Source: Aphelocoma coerulescens
Lineage: Eukaryota > Chordata > Aves > Passeriformes > Corvidae
NCBI RefSeq assembly: GCF_041296385.1
Contig: NC_091020.1
Coordinates: 36,309,501-36,373,500 of the forward strand
Length of the DNA: 64,000 nucleotides
Direction of reading: 5' to 3'
A model generated the notes under the pieces. It saw only the letters and a program-made list of their open reading frames with translations. It searched no databases and was not told the DNA's origin. Position 1 is the stretch's first letter. Every line of letters starts with the position of its first letter. Below, in pieces: positions 35,627-48,196 of this stretch. Made by a program: the position numbers and the translations under genes.

Positions 35627-36083
35627 AGAGTCCCAGAGTCCTGCAGGGGCAAAAACCCTCTGGGAACACCGAGTCCAACCATCCCAGCACTGCCCAGGCC
35701 ACCACTGCCCCACGTCCCCAGCTGCCACATCCACAGGGCTGTAAATCCTTCCAGGGATGGGCACTCCAAACCTCCCTGGGCAGCTGGGCCAGGCCTGGAC
35801 AGCCCTTTAGGATAGGAATTTTCCCCAAATGTCCACCCTGAGCCTGCCCTGGCCCAGCCTGAGGCCGTTCCCTCTCCTCCTGTCCCTGTTCCCTGGGAGC
35901 AGAGCCCGACCCCCCCGGCTGCCCCCTCCTGTCAGGGACTTGTGCAGAGCCACAAGGTCCCCCCTGAGCCTCCTTTGCTCCAGCCTGAGCCCCTTTCCAG
36001 CTCCCTCAGCCCCTCCTGGGGCTCCAGCCCCTTCCCCAGCTCCGTTCCCTGCCCTGGACATGCCCCATCCCACACTCCAAATG
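35627..36083 (-). mobile_element. CR1 LINE 3' fragment, group 2 (long copy)
   Basis: Antisense group-2 copy of about 455 bases, from the tip 'gagagtcccagagtcctgca' past 'ccggctgccccctcctgtca' and 'aggtcccccctgagcctcct' to 'ccttccccagctccgttccc'. It is one of the two longest group-2 pieces. It carries a CTCF-like motif at 35919-35932. Confidence 0.92.
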
Positions 36084-37717
36084 TAGATTTTGTGCCTCCT
36101 GGGCAGATGGAGGAGATCCCTGCTGTATTTTGCTCATGGACCTTCTCACCTGGGCTCACCAGTTATAGAAATTCTGTGCTGGAAATCCCAGAATCCTGGA
36201 GCAAAGCTGTTTGTGCCCCTCTGGGCTGACTCTCATGAATTCCATGTGGAAGGTACAATCTGCTGCTCAGGTGCAGCCCTGCCTTTTAAGAACAGGTTCT
36301 CCAGTGATCCCTAAACCACTGTCTTTTTCTTTGACTTTAATAAATCCTAAAAATTCAAATTATATCCCATGCTTGCAATCCCAACAGCAAACACACCCCA
36401 CGACTGCCAAGGAAAGATGGAATGTGGACATTCTGGATAATGGCGTGTTGGCTTCACCTGCCATTCCAGGCCACTCTCTGTCACAGTCATCAGTGCTAAT
36501 AATGATAATAATTTCATCCCAAATGACATCTTTCACCCAAAGATCCCAAGCTGGTGTTTATAAACTTCAGCTTGGCCTCAAAACACACCAGGATAGCCCA
36601 GCACAACCATGGATGTCCAGATTTACTGATTTTCTTCCTCTTTTTTTGTAAAATGTACTTTATTTCATCTAAAATATCACAGATTAATAAGGTTGAAGAA
36701 ATACAAGATATTTGGGGAAACTTGTGTTCCTCACTACAACCAGGAAATCTCCTGCTCCACCTTAGTGTGCCTCCAGATCTCTCCCTCCAGAGGAAAATGG
36801 GAAAGAGATCGTTCCCCCCCAGCCTTCCCAGCCTGCAGAGGAAAACTTCCCTCCTCTCCCTGTCTTGGCTGGGATCCCTGAGCTCCCACAGGAAACCTGC
36901 CCTGGGGATCAAAGTTACATTCCTCAGTATCTTCTCCCATGGAAAAATATCAGTTAAGGATGTAAATTACTGGAAAAGCCAGGACCCCGTGGGAAGGAAG
37001 GACTGAGGAAGTCCTCCACTCCGTCTCCCAGTCACCAGTTCCTTTGCCAAAGGGTTGCTCCTGCAGCTCCTGTCCCAGGGCTGGGCTGCTCAGGGACTGT
37101 GCCGGCACAAAAAAAAGGAATTCTTGTTCTGGAGTGCTCCGGGGGAAAACACAGCAGCACTGGTATAAAAGCTTCTGAGGCTTTTCCTGAAAGAAAGCTC
37201 TTACAAATAGATTTTCCAATATTTCTGATGGTGGGAGAGATTTGGAGGCTGAGGAATTAGCACGAGCACAGTGCTCCAGAAGGATGAACGGCTAAGGAGT
37301 TATTGAGGGCTGCTGTGGATCTATTGATGTTTACTGAGTCTGTGTGTGCAGACCATCACTGGGGACAGCTCTAAGCCAGTCCCAGCATGTGATCCACACC
37401 TCCAAACAGGGGATTAAACACCGAGCCAGGAGCTCGGCATGCAGGGGGCGACCTCAAAGCAAAGAATCCCTGAACATTCCAGTTTCCCTGCCCCACCTCC
37501 AGACAGCGAACAGCAGGAAATGAGAACGGCCCTGCGTGGCCTTTGACTGCTCCAGCTGTGCTGTGGAAGGGCAGTGGTCCCCCTTGCTGGTGGCTCAGGG
37601 ATGATCCATCCCGTGCTGCCCAGCCGGGCGTTCCCCATGCAGAGTCCCACCTGCAGTGGAGCTGCTGCTGCTCCTACAAAGCAGCTTCACTTTCTGCAAG
37701 TATTTCAAGAATTTGTC
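36084..37717. other. Unique non-coding stretch
   Basis: Nothing recognised; no frame shows a known domain. Confidence 0.5.
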
Positions 37718-37850
37718 AGAGTCACAGACTGCTTGGAAGGGATCTTAAAGCCCATCCAGTGCCAAGCTCCAAGCCCCATCCAACCTGACCTTGGACACTG
37801 CCAGGGATCTGGGGGCAGCCACAGCTGCTCTGGGCAGCCTGTGCCAGTTT
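37718..37850 (-). mobile_element. CR1 LINE 3' fragment, group 1, with internal deletion
   Basis: Antisense tip 'cagagtcacagactgcttgg', then 'aaagcccatccagtgccaag', then directly 'ctccaagccccatccaacct'. The 45 bases or so that normally lie between (including 'ctgccatgggcagg') are missing. The rest follows to 'ctgctctgggcagcctgtgc'. Confidence 0.85.
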
Positions 37851-40787
37851 GCTCAGTGATGATAAACCTCATCACTTGCCAGTGCTGCTCAAAGCAGATG
37901 CCAAGAAATCTGTTTGGACACTTGGCTGTGTGACCCACGCCGTGTCCTGTCTGTCCCACGCTCCAGCCCTCGCTGCTCCTGCTCTCAGACCCCTTCTTTC
38001 TCTGTGTAGGATTGTAAAGAGTGCCTGACAAATACGAAAGAGTCCATTGTGTTGTAACAATTCTAAGAGTGATCAGTGCAGCCAAAGGCCAACATTATGT
38101 TTTATTAAACCTGCTGAAAAGTTTATGGGCTCCCTCCAAACAAGACTTTCCCCCCTCACCACATCCCATCAGCTCTCCTGAGCATACACTGCCGCTTATG
38201 GGATGTTCCAGGGAGAAAGGAGGTTTATGGGCCATCTTTTTGTTGTACCATTAATGTAACAAAATAGTGCCAGTGGCCTCATGCACTCACACAGCTGAAC
38301 AATGAGGAATCCCAAAAGCACCTCTAATTAAATAGGAGTTCCTTAAGAGGTTCCATGGTGGGGTTTGCTCCCCATTTATCAAGAAAGCAAGTGATGCTAG
38401 AAAATTAACTGTCTCCATGTGTAATAGAGGATTTTTTAGGCTGAGGCTTCTCATGGAACACTTTCAGTGTGTTTTACAAGAGGAACAAACACATTTGGCA
38501 CAGATCTGCAACTCACAGCCCCGGGAGCTCTGCCTGCACCCCAGAGCACGGCAGGAGCTGTGCTGGGCAAACGGGGCTTGGGAGCCCGAGCAGGAGATGC
38601 TGCTCTCCAGTCCCAGCCCCTTCCCTGCATTTCCATCCTGCTCCCTGGACAGCCCCTGCTGTCTGTGAGCTCCAGCTGTTCCCACAGGCTGCACTGAGCG
38701 GCTCCGGGAGCAGCAGATTCCTGGATCCCGCTCTCCAGCTGCGTCCTGTGCTGCACACCAGGGGCTCTGTAATCCCAGATTTTCAAAGTTCTTGTGTTTT
38801 CCCTAATCTGTTTATCATGGGCTGGGAGCTGCTGCCTCACACCCCTGGCTGAGAACCAGGTGTGATATTCCCCAAATCCTCTGGAGAATGTCAGCATCTC
38901 CGTGGGAATCTGCTCTCCCCTGGATGTGAGGATCCTTCAGCCGGCATCGCACGGAGCAGCATTGTTGTGCTGAACCAAGGCAGAAACCCACCCAAATGCA
39001 GTAACCAGCTCTGCAGAGCCATTTGGCAGAGTCCATGATTCAGGAACTCTGGGGCAGCCACCACAGCAAACTTGGGAATAAGGACCAGGAGTGGCCAGGG
39101 CAGCTCCGCTCCTGTTCTGAGTGCAGGCCACGCTTCCCCTTCCGCTCCTTTCGCTCCTTCGTTCCTTTTATTCTCCAGGTGCTTTGATTCTGGGAAAGGG
39201 AAAATCCGTACACAAATAAGGTGATCCATAATGGACTCCCAGCGGGAAGGAGAAGCAGGATGAAGCAGCCTAAAGCAGAAAGAGCTTTGAAACAATAATG
39301 TTTATGATGGGAATATATAATTTCATTTTGCTGGGATTGCCACAGGCACAGGAAGGAAGGGGTTTGTCTGCATTTACCTCTTCTGAGCTGCGGACAGGGA
39401 AGGGCATTCCCAGCTCTCCTGTGTCGCAGGAGAACCCTGGGATCCGTTCCCTCCATCCCTCCCTCCACAAACCCCTCTGTCAATGTCACCCAAGCAGGAG
39501 GAGCGGGCTCAGACCCCAGCAGTTTGCCCTGCACGGGAATCGAACATCTCCTCCCGGTACAATCCCGGCTTCAGCGCAGGGTTTTAGGGCTCGCGGGCGC
39601 CTGGCTGGGCTGTGCTAATTGAAATGTGCCTCATTAGGGGCGATTTGATTGAATGTGAGGACCGTCCCTCCGCTTCCCTCTCCCAGAAGGGAAGTCGGTG
39701 ATCCCGGGCTCACACCCATCAAGTTAAAAAAGCAGGAGGAATTGAAATTGGTTTGCTGAGCAGCTGCCACCGCGCTGCATCCCGCGGGGCCGGTGATTTC
39801 CCGGGATTAATCCACTCCTGGAACGCCACGGCGCTCTGCCTCCGGGGAGAGGCTCTGATTGCAGGAGGGGTGATGTGACAAAAAGGTTAAAAACCCTTAA
39901 GCCCCAGCTCATGACTACAAACGAGCTCCGATGGAAACAGTTTTTCTCTACCGAGCGGGATTTGCTTGGGAAACGTTCCTTAGTCAAACAGTCCTGGTTT
40001 ATTAACAATTCCCTCTGTCCCACAGGGAATGCAAGCTCCCACAGCCTCCTCTCCCGCCGGGCACAGCAGGCCGAGGTGCTACCTCACACCGAGGACCACT
40101 TTAGGGTTTTGCTGATATTGCTCCAAAAAGTGAAGTGTCCTCAATTCCCATCCTTCGAGAGCCCTTCTGGTGCTGACCAGAGCTGTCAGTGGCGCCCAGC
40201 CAGGCCTGGGTGACTCCTTTGGGACCAGGACATCACTCTGTCCCCACCACATGCCACCTGGGCAGAAGGTGGAGCCCTGGAAGGAGCACCCAGCATTTCA
40301 CACCTGGAGGGGACACGGGGGGGTTGGGGACTGCCCTGGTCACCCCCCACACTTCTCCTGCTTTTAATTGCAAAGAGAGCGAACCACGCCCCAGGACGGC
40401 TCAGGAATAGCCCCTCATTTGCATATGTAATGACTTGTGATGTTATACATCGGGCAGCCCTCAATTAAGTTACAAATGGGTTAAATTTTCATTTTCCCTT
40501 TGAAAATGTCATTGCCTATTTGGGAGGAATGTCTGAACAGTGGCAGGGGAGAGCGGCTGGGAATGGGAGCTCTAAGGGAGGAGCTCAATAACACTGCAAA
40601 GAATTTCTCATCAAGAATTTCCCCACAAAGTGCTTTTTCCATCAGAAAAGGCTCACTCATCAAAGTAAAAAGTTTCCATAGAAGCTTTTCAGCCCAGTGA
40701 AGCATTTCTGTGAGACGGTCCCCACGGCCAGGGCAGGATTTTTGGGCACGTTCTGCAGAGTGGAGACCAGCTCCGACTCCACACTTT
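37851..40787. other. Unique stretch, 2.9 kb
   Basis: No gene or transposon recognised. 39540-39870 is CpG-containing and holds 'tgctaattgaaatgtgcctc' followed by 'attaggggcgatttgattga', homeodomain-like wording. 40390-40510 is AT-rich with an octamer motif (ATTTGCAT, 40417-40424). Confidence 0.45.
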
Positions 40788-40872
40788 CATAGAGGCACAG
40801 AATGGTTTGGGGTGGATGGGACGGTCAAGATCATCTCCTTCATGGCCAGGGACACCTTCCACTAGGCCAGGC
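40788..40872 (-). mobile_element. CR1 LINE 3' tip, group 1
   Basis: Antisense 'tcatagaggcacagaatggt' to 'ggacaccttccactaggcca'. It has the older-type 'ccttccactag' rather than the 'cctcccactg' of most copies here. Confidence 0.75.
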
Positions 40873-41601
40873 TTCCCAGGGAGCTCTGCTGTCCCTCAGC
40901 AGCCCCGGGATGGAGATCTCCCACCCTTTTCCAGGCACTGCCCCACGGAGGACATCCCACATCCCTGCACGGTGAGTGTGCCATGCTCCGCCTCACCTCA
41001 GCCAGCACCCAAACCAGACCCACACCTCCTCCTCTTCCAGGGGCCATAAAAGGGTCAGGAGGTTAATCCCCACCAGAGGAAGGTATTTTTTGAAATCTTT
41101 CATTTTTGGCACAACAAAACCCACTTCAATTATATTCTAAAAGGAAAAGGAAACAAAGCTGGGTAGGGCTGTGACCCACATGTAACAGATTTTTGGTCAA
41201 GATCACTCATTTTTACCCTGGGCTCAGTCTCCTGTCACAGCAGTTTTATGTCCTTGCAATTCCATTGGCACCGATGAAATCGCCCGTGAAAGCGTGAACT
41301 GCCAGTGAACCTGTAATCAGTCTCAACGTGGGCAGCCCAGAGTTGCTCCACGTCGGCATTATACTCTTCAAATTCCTTAAATTGTTACTTTTCCAGCAAA
41401 AGTCAGGCTGCTGTAAAGTCAAAGAGTGCACAATGACCTTGGGGCGGCCCGGCCCGAGCCCAGCTCTGGAGAATTCCTGTTGAGCACCGTGGGGTGCCCA
41501 GCCTGGGAATGAGCCGGAATGGAACCAGGAGAAAGCTCCCCGAGTGTCCCCTCCTGTACAGCACAACCCCTCCCTGAGGGGCACACAGCAAACCACACAT
41601 C
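40873..41601. other. Unique non-coding stretch
   Basis: No gene or repeat recognised. Confidence 0.5.
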
Positions 41602-41806
41602 CCCAGAATCCCAGACTGGGTTGGGTGGGAAGGGACCCCAAAGCCCAGCCAGTGCCACCCCTGCCATGGGCAGGGACACCTCCCACTGTGCCAGGCTGCT
41701 CCCAGCCCCAATGTCCAGCCTGGCCTTGGGCACTGCCAGGGATCCAGGGGCAGCCCCAGCTGCTCTGGGCACCCTGTGCCAGGGGCTGCCCACCCTCACA
41801 GGGAGG
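41602..41806 (-). mobile_element. CR1 LINE 3' fragment, group 1
   Basis: Antisense copy starting 'cccagaatcccagactgggt' and running to 'gctgcccaccctcacaggga'. The internal order is intact. Confidence 0.92.
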
Positions 41807-43072
41807 GTGGCAGTGCCCAAATCCCCCACAGACTCCTGCTTTTTGGGGAATGCAGAGAGATGATGTAGAAATGCACTCACACACCTCAGGCAGAGGAAAT
41901 GTTTAAACCCAGATGTAAAAACATCTTGGTTAAGGGTCAACAATTGACTAAAAAATGGATTACTGGGAAATAAGCATGGGAAAGCTGTAGGGAGTTTGTT
42001 AGGGTTTTTTAATAGCTCTTAAGCTCAGAATTCCCCTTTCACAGATTTGCGTCTTTCCTTGAAATACTGCAAAAGAGAAAAAAAGGAAGATACAACATTT
42101 GTTTTGTTTCTGCAAGAAAACTCAACCCATTTCCTCTTGGGCCAGCCTAAACCATGATTTAATTTCATTGTTTTGATATTTGCAGAGTAAACCAGGACCA
42201 ATCAAAGTTTCTCTTGGCCTCAGGTGGGGTGTTGGGAACTGTTCCTGCATCCATCAGGTTGCTTCCATGGATTGTGGGGTCCCTGATGCTGTTCTCTATT
42301 TCCAGCAGTACAGCAGGACCCACCCAGAGGGAATTGATGACCATCAGACAAGAAACCCTGACTTTCTTTGCCATTTGATTTTTCTCAGTTCCTATACCAG
42401 ATATAATTTTAGGGATTGAGAGCTGAATATGGTTCTTGTATTGCCCCTGTTCTAGAAAGCAGCAGAGAAAAAAAATACAGTTCAGATTATGAGCTTCCTC
42501 CATCTTGTTCACTTGTAAAACTGTGTATTTTAAATCAAGTTTTATTTCTGTCCATTATAGACACACAATAAATCTTTGATTTATACAACTAAACACATTG
42601 TGGTATAAAAATATCCATTTAATTAACATTCCACAGTGCTAGGGGCCTGCACTCTCCTCCTGCTTAGGTGAATCATTAGGGGCTCATCTGTCATTCAAAT
42701 ACTCTTTAAATTGAGATACAATATTTAAGGCTGTTCACTGTAAATCCAACCCTGAAATATAGCTATGCTCAGAAGCCCTTTGTTCACAAAGCCCTGACAA
42801 TTAAAATGTGCTAATGACATGCAGACTGTTACAAATTCATCATGCTCAATTTGTGTTGATGAGAGTTTGACCAGACACTGAACCATCACCCAGAGACAGG
42901 GGTGGGGCAGCTGCATTGTGAGATTCCCGATTTCCTGGGGTGCCAAAGCCCTGGGCCAAGGGAAACCACGAGGGCAAAATGGTTTATTAAAGTCAAGAGG
43001 GGGCAAAGCCAAAACCAAGAGGAGCTGGAGGAGCTGGCTGAGGCTGCACAGGGACCCAGCCCCTGCAGGGAT
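41807..43072. other. Unique non-coding stretch
   Basis: AT-rich to about 42900. The piece 42975-43040 (near 'ggtttattaaagtcaagagg') is purine-rich and could be part of another repeat, but I cannot assign it. Confidence 0.45.
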
Positions 43073-43192
43073 CCCTTGTCCCCAGTCCCTCTGCAGCTCT
43101 CCTGGAGCCCCTTGAGGCTCTCAAAGGGGCTCTGAGCTCTCCCTGGAGCCTTCTCCTCTCCAGGTGAATATTCCCAGCTCTCCCAGCCTGTC
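43073..43192 (-). mobile_element. CR1 fragment, group 1, without its 3' end
   Basis: Antisense 'cccagtccctctgcagctct' through 'ggagccttctcctctccagg' to 'agctctcccagcctgtc'. This block matches the upstream part of the copy at 6371-6725. The usual 3' terminal 300 bases are absent, so it lost its 3' end after insertion or is part of a rearranged copy. Confidence 0.8.
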
Positions 43193-43779
43193 AAACACAC
43201 CCAGTCTCTGACCAGCACTACCTGCCCTTCACACTTGCAATTTTCCAACCTGCAGCTCCTGGAGCAGTCCCTCATTTGTAGGGAGCTCTCCAGCGCCGTG
43301 CTCCGCAGTGGTAGAACAGCTGGACAGATGCCCGGGCAGCACTGCCCAGACCCTCTCGCTGTGCCTTTATCTCTGCCCTGATCCTTGCTCTGGGAGCAAA
43401 TGAGATCAACCCGACCAGAAATGCTAATTTTTCTCATGTCATTTTTACTGCCTCAGAAATTTTTTCAGTTCTCTTGTAGGCGAGAGCGGATCGGAAGCAG
43501 GGACAGCTGGTTCCAAACGCTTCCAGGAGCAGCTCCTTGCACTGAACAGGCAGCTCTGGCTGAGGCTGCCCCTGCCACAGCTCTTCCCTCAGATCCTCTC
43601 TGTGGATCCTGCTCCTTCCTTATTAACAGCAGCAGTCCCTGTGGAGCAACCTGGGATGGACATTCCTGAGGCAGCTCCGCAGAGCAGGGCCTTGGTCTGG
43701 GCATCTCAGCCTCACACAGGCACAGCCCTCACCAGCCCCAAGAACACAGCCAGGACCTTCTCCTTGGCAGGAGCTTCTC
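43193..43779. other. Unique spacer
   Basis: Nothing recognised between two CR1 pieces of opposite orientation. Confidence 0.5.
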
Positions 43780-44102
43780 CCTCTGCACAAGTCCCTGACA
43801 GGAGGGGGCAGCCAGGGGGGTCGGGCTCTGCTCCCAGGGAACAGGGACAGGAGGAGAGGGAACGGCCTCAGGCTGGGCCAGGGGAGGCTCAGGGTGGATA
43901 TTGGGGAAAATTTCTATCCAAAAGGGCTGGCCAGGCCTGGCCCAGCTGCCCAGGGCAGTGCTGGGGTCTCCATCCCTGGAGGGATTTACAGCCCTGTGGA
44001 TGTGGCACCTGGGGACGTGGCGCAGTGGTGGCCTGGGCAGTGCTGGAATGGTTGGACTCGATATTCCCAGAGGGCTCTTCCAGCCTAAACTATTCTGTGA
44101 TC
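43780..44102 (+). mobile_element. CR1 LINE 3' fragment, group 2
   Basis: Sense group-2 copy from 'cacaagtccctgacaggagg' through 'ggcagtgctggggtctccat' and 'gatttacagccctgtggatg' to 'aactattctgtgatcccatg', with a complete tip. It carries a CTCF-like motif at 43798-43811. Confidence 0.92.
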
Positions 44103-46833
44103 CCATGAACTTGGTACCCCTCACTCTCCACCAACACCTCCCACTCCACTGCCAACATGCAGGCAGGACACTTTTTGGGGAAATCTATAGGGGCAAGGTC
44201 CACCTCAGCCTCCTCTCCTGGCCAAAGGAAGGACCTTCCCTGCTAACTGGTTTCTTGGGCTGAAGCATTAAGTCTCTCTATTTTCTCTCTATAATTCTAA
44301 CTCATAAGCCTGAGAATTTCTGTGTTAATCTTTGCTGCAAAACAGACAGCCCACATCCTTCACCAAGCTCTGATCTGCCCAAACAAACCCCAGCAAACTG
44401 CACAAGGGTGCTGAACCCAGGGAACAGTCCTGGGGCTTCGTCTCCAACTGCTACCAGAGCTCATATAACCTGATTCCTTTCTAGGGAGCCCCCAGGAAAT
44501 GAGAAGTCTTACACAACGTGGGGGAGGGAATAAGTGAAAAATTTGCACGCTTCAGGCTCTGGTAGCAAAAAAATTACTTTGAAAAGTATTTGCAGTTGAG
44601 CTGATTAAAAAGCAATTTGTTTCCCTAATTATTTGTAACTAATAAATGGTTAAATACCTCATTTTATAAGAGAGCAGCTTAATTTTCCGAGTTCTTTGCT
44701 TGATTTGTAGATTAACAGATTTGTTTGAAGTAGTACATCAGTGTTTTACTCTCAATAAATAATGTTGCACATTCTGTCTCCTTCAAAGGGCATTTCCAGG
44801 TGTTTGTGGGGCAGAACCAACTGCACCTCACCCTATGGAAAGAATCCAGCACCACCAGGGCAAGGAGAAACCAGTAAAGCCACAGGAAGGGACATCCCAA
44901 GCAGGGGCAGATCAGTGCAGTTCTCCCAGGATAATGGATTTACCCCAGTCAGGACCTGACCTAGCAGAGGCACTGATTTGTCTCTCTTTGCTTTAATTTC
45001 CCCCAGATTTCTGATGAGTTCTCCAACCAGGAGAGGAGGCAGCTCCACACTGCAGTGCTGGATCGCAGGAAGGTGCAATGGGGAGTGATGGGGTTTCTGT
45101 TCAAACAGGAGCACTCCCTGTGTGCAGGACCCACAGAGGCCCTGCAGGTGTCTGGAATCCCCTCTGCCATGGCCCTGCAGGTTACCAGCTCCAAGCTCCC
45201 CATGAAGTCTCCCTGACAGGAGGGTTCAGTTATGGGGTTTGGAGGAGGAAAGCAAAGCCAAGCCCCAAATCTTGGGCTTGCTCATGTCCCAGTGTGATGG
45301 ACAGGAGTGGGAATGGCTTTGCAGGGTCTGAGGCAAAATTACATATTTTACTCACCATTACTGCTAAAAATATTTATCACTGAGCCTGTACTAAAAAGAG
45401 ACCAAATGAAGAACAACATTTGGCTTTTTTGGGAAGCACTGACCAAAAAAGAGCACATCGCAGGGATCAGGCCTTGCTCTGTGGCAGCTCAGAATGGGAT
45501 GGCAGGGAGCAGACATCTAAAAATACAACAGATGGAATTAAAATTGAGAAAGAATATCCAAACACATGGCCCGGGGAAAGCAAGCATGGAGTTTTCTATC
45601 TCAGACACTTTATTTCAGCAGTGCTGCCTAGCAAAGAGTCTGCACTGGGAGAAATCTACTTGATATATTTCTAGGTTTACTAGAAGGTGATCTTTGAGAA
45701 CCCTGAATTTTGGTAGATTTGTTCCTTGTTTGCTGCTAATCATCTCCTCCTGGAGAGTTGTGAGCCTGCAGCAGGGTCACCAAAAACTGTCTGAATCCCA
45801 AAACAAGAGGCTGAGTCACACCAGCAGCCTGCAAAGCAGTAACGCCCCCACAGAGATCCCAGGACGACTAACGTGGGTTTGTGTTCTCAAAAGAAACAGC
45901 TCCCAATTTGCCTCTAAATTGGCAGCATGACAGTGATGTTTGAAAACTTGAAATCTTGATATTTAAGGTATATTTTGCTGCCATGTCTCCGTGCCAGGAG
46001 CACAATGTGTGCTGGGTTAGAACTGGATTTGAAAGGTCAAGTCAAACCCAAGCTGAAGGTTTAACTCTGGATGGGGACTCTAAATGATTCATTCATCTTA
46101 AATTACACATTAGGCCAACATTTTATTACATTAATATAATGGCCACCCACTCACCCTATTACCAGCAGGACCTGCCTCTAACATCAATATTACTCATGGG
46201 TCTTCCACACTAATGTACAACTACATCTATATTTTAACACTTGGGGAGGGAAAAGCCAAACAAGACCTGTGTGGAATTCTGATTCCCTGCCAAAACCTGT
46301 TTCAATTGGCAGCATGCAACTTTAATGAGGGGTTTTGTGATAGTTGGGAGCCCGGCACTCTGAGAAAGCCTGAATTTTAATTTTGAGTTATTCAACCACA
46401 GAGCCAGGCACACATTAACAAAAAAGCAATTACTCCTGACATCCCAGCACTTCCCCCATGTCATTCCAGAGCAGAAATGGGAGATGAATGAGGACTTCAA
46501 GTCACAGAATGAAAACTGAGGAGAGTCAAAGTGCTGCTTTTCATTCCAAAAAGGGGGATTCAAGGTTTCAAAGCACAAGAGACTCAAGGACAGTTAACGT
46601 TAAGCAAAGTTTAGGCTCCCACTTGTCCAATCAGTGAATTTTTCAAAGGCAGAATTAATGACAGACTGGCTGGGACAGGCACTGACAGAGACCTTGGACA
46701 TGTGAAATAATGTCCCTTCTCTGCCTGTGCCTCTGTGCACAGAGCAGGGAAAAGGCTGGAGCAGGGAGTGGGAGGTGGGGTGGGGATGGAACAACGATGG
46801 GATGGGGATGAGGATAGGGAGAGGCTGGAGCCT
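44103..46833. other. Unique stretch, 2.7 kb
   Basis: No gene or transposon recognised; 44560-44770 and 46080-46240 are AT-rich. Confidence 0.45.
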
Positions 46834-46841
46834 GGGATGGA

Positions 46842-46916
46842 ATGGGATGGGATGGGATGGGATGGGATGGGATGGGATGGGATGGGATGGGATGGGATGG
46901 GATGGGATGGGATGGG
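46842..46916. repeat. (ATGGG)15 microsatellite
   Basis: A pure run of fifteen ATGGG units (75 bases), preceded from about 46776 by imperfect GATGG and GGATGG wording. A pure array this long is likely to vary in length. Confidence 0.97.
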
Positions 46917-46917
46917 G

Positions 46918-48196
46918 GAGCGAGGCTGTGGGGCCAGGGAGTGCTCATCCCCCAATCTACTCCAGTGCCCAGACACTCCAAAGTGTCCACAGGAGTGCCA
47001 TCAATGGGATGAATTAATGGGATCTTCCTCTGATCTAACATCTGGAGGAGCTGAACTCCTGCAAGGACCTCCCAATTACAGGTGTACTCCTGGAAGATTC
47101 AAAGGCCCTGCTTTTGAAAAGGGAAGATTTGATCATTTCCAGGGCTGATCCCGAGATAAGAAGGAGCTGGGCTCGGTGGCACCTCACCACACAGACCTCC
47201 AGAGGAGGCTGCTATATTTAGATCTGCTATCTGCATGTATGCATAATCAAGTGGCTCACTACATTATTCACGGAAATATGCAAATGAGATTTACGTGCCG
47301 TGCATTTTCTAGGCTCTAATTTGAGAAATATGTTTGGGCAAATTCCGAGCGGGCTCTGGGAGGAAAATGAGCCAACCTGTAAACTGGAACAAACTACAAA
47401 AGTAATTCTTCGGGAATTATTACAGCCTCAGACCTGCACAAAACTGGAGCTGAGAGGATGCTGAGGGAATAACCAGCACGTTACTCACAGTCTTAGTATT
47501 ACTTAAAAGTTTATTCTCCTCACATTGGCCTGGCTCAGCACAAGAATCACCTAATTGTCTGATAAGTACATGCAAAATTACTTCTAGTGGGTGTTGTGTC
47601 ATATGCAAATCGAGCCTGTTAGTGGCTTTTCAGTGATAGCAGTTAAAATAATTATATTTGCTGTTCACAGGAACAGCCACTGAACACCACTGGGCAAAAT
47701 GAGGTTTTATGTACAAGAAAAAAAAGGCAAAAAAATAAAATTCCGTGTTTTCTTCGCTGTTCAATATGCATAAAAGTACCTGCAGGAATATTGTGCTAAA
47801 AATCTGCCGTGCAGCCCCACAGAGCACACTTTTAATAACAATTGTATCATCACCCACTAATCCAAAACTGACACTGTTTGTCCTCAGGTATTTGCAGAAT
47901 TCTGCTTTATCGCTCATGATTGGAAAAATGCAAATTATGCCTTTTTCCTTCTATTTTCCATTCACATAGCAAGTGAGAAAGCCTTTCTAACTCATTAAAA
48001 AGCTCATTTGTCACATTCCTTTTCAATTAACTTTGCCCCTTTGTTTTCCATATTTAATCCATTTCTGAAAGGCATTGCTTCCCACCAGCTCCAAACCCGT
48101 GCCTGCCAGAGAAGGGACTAATCCTGATCCACTGGTGTCACACAGAGCAAAACTTCCCCACTCCCATCCTCCTCTGTTCTCCACTCTTTTGGAGAG
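46918..48196. other. Unique AT-rich stretch with octamer cluster
   Basis: No transposon recognised. Three ATGCAAAT octamers occur on the plus strand at 47278-47285, 47603-47610 and 47928-47935. The stretch is also rich in TAAT/ATTA words. It is a good candidate for conserved regulatory DNA, though unproven here. Confidence 0.4.
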
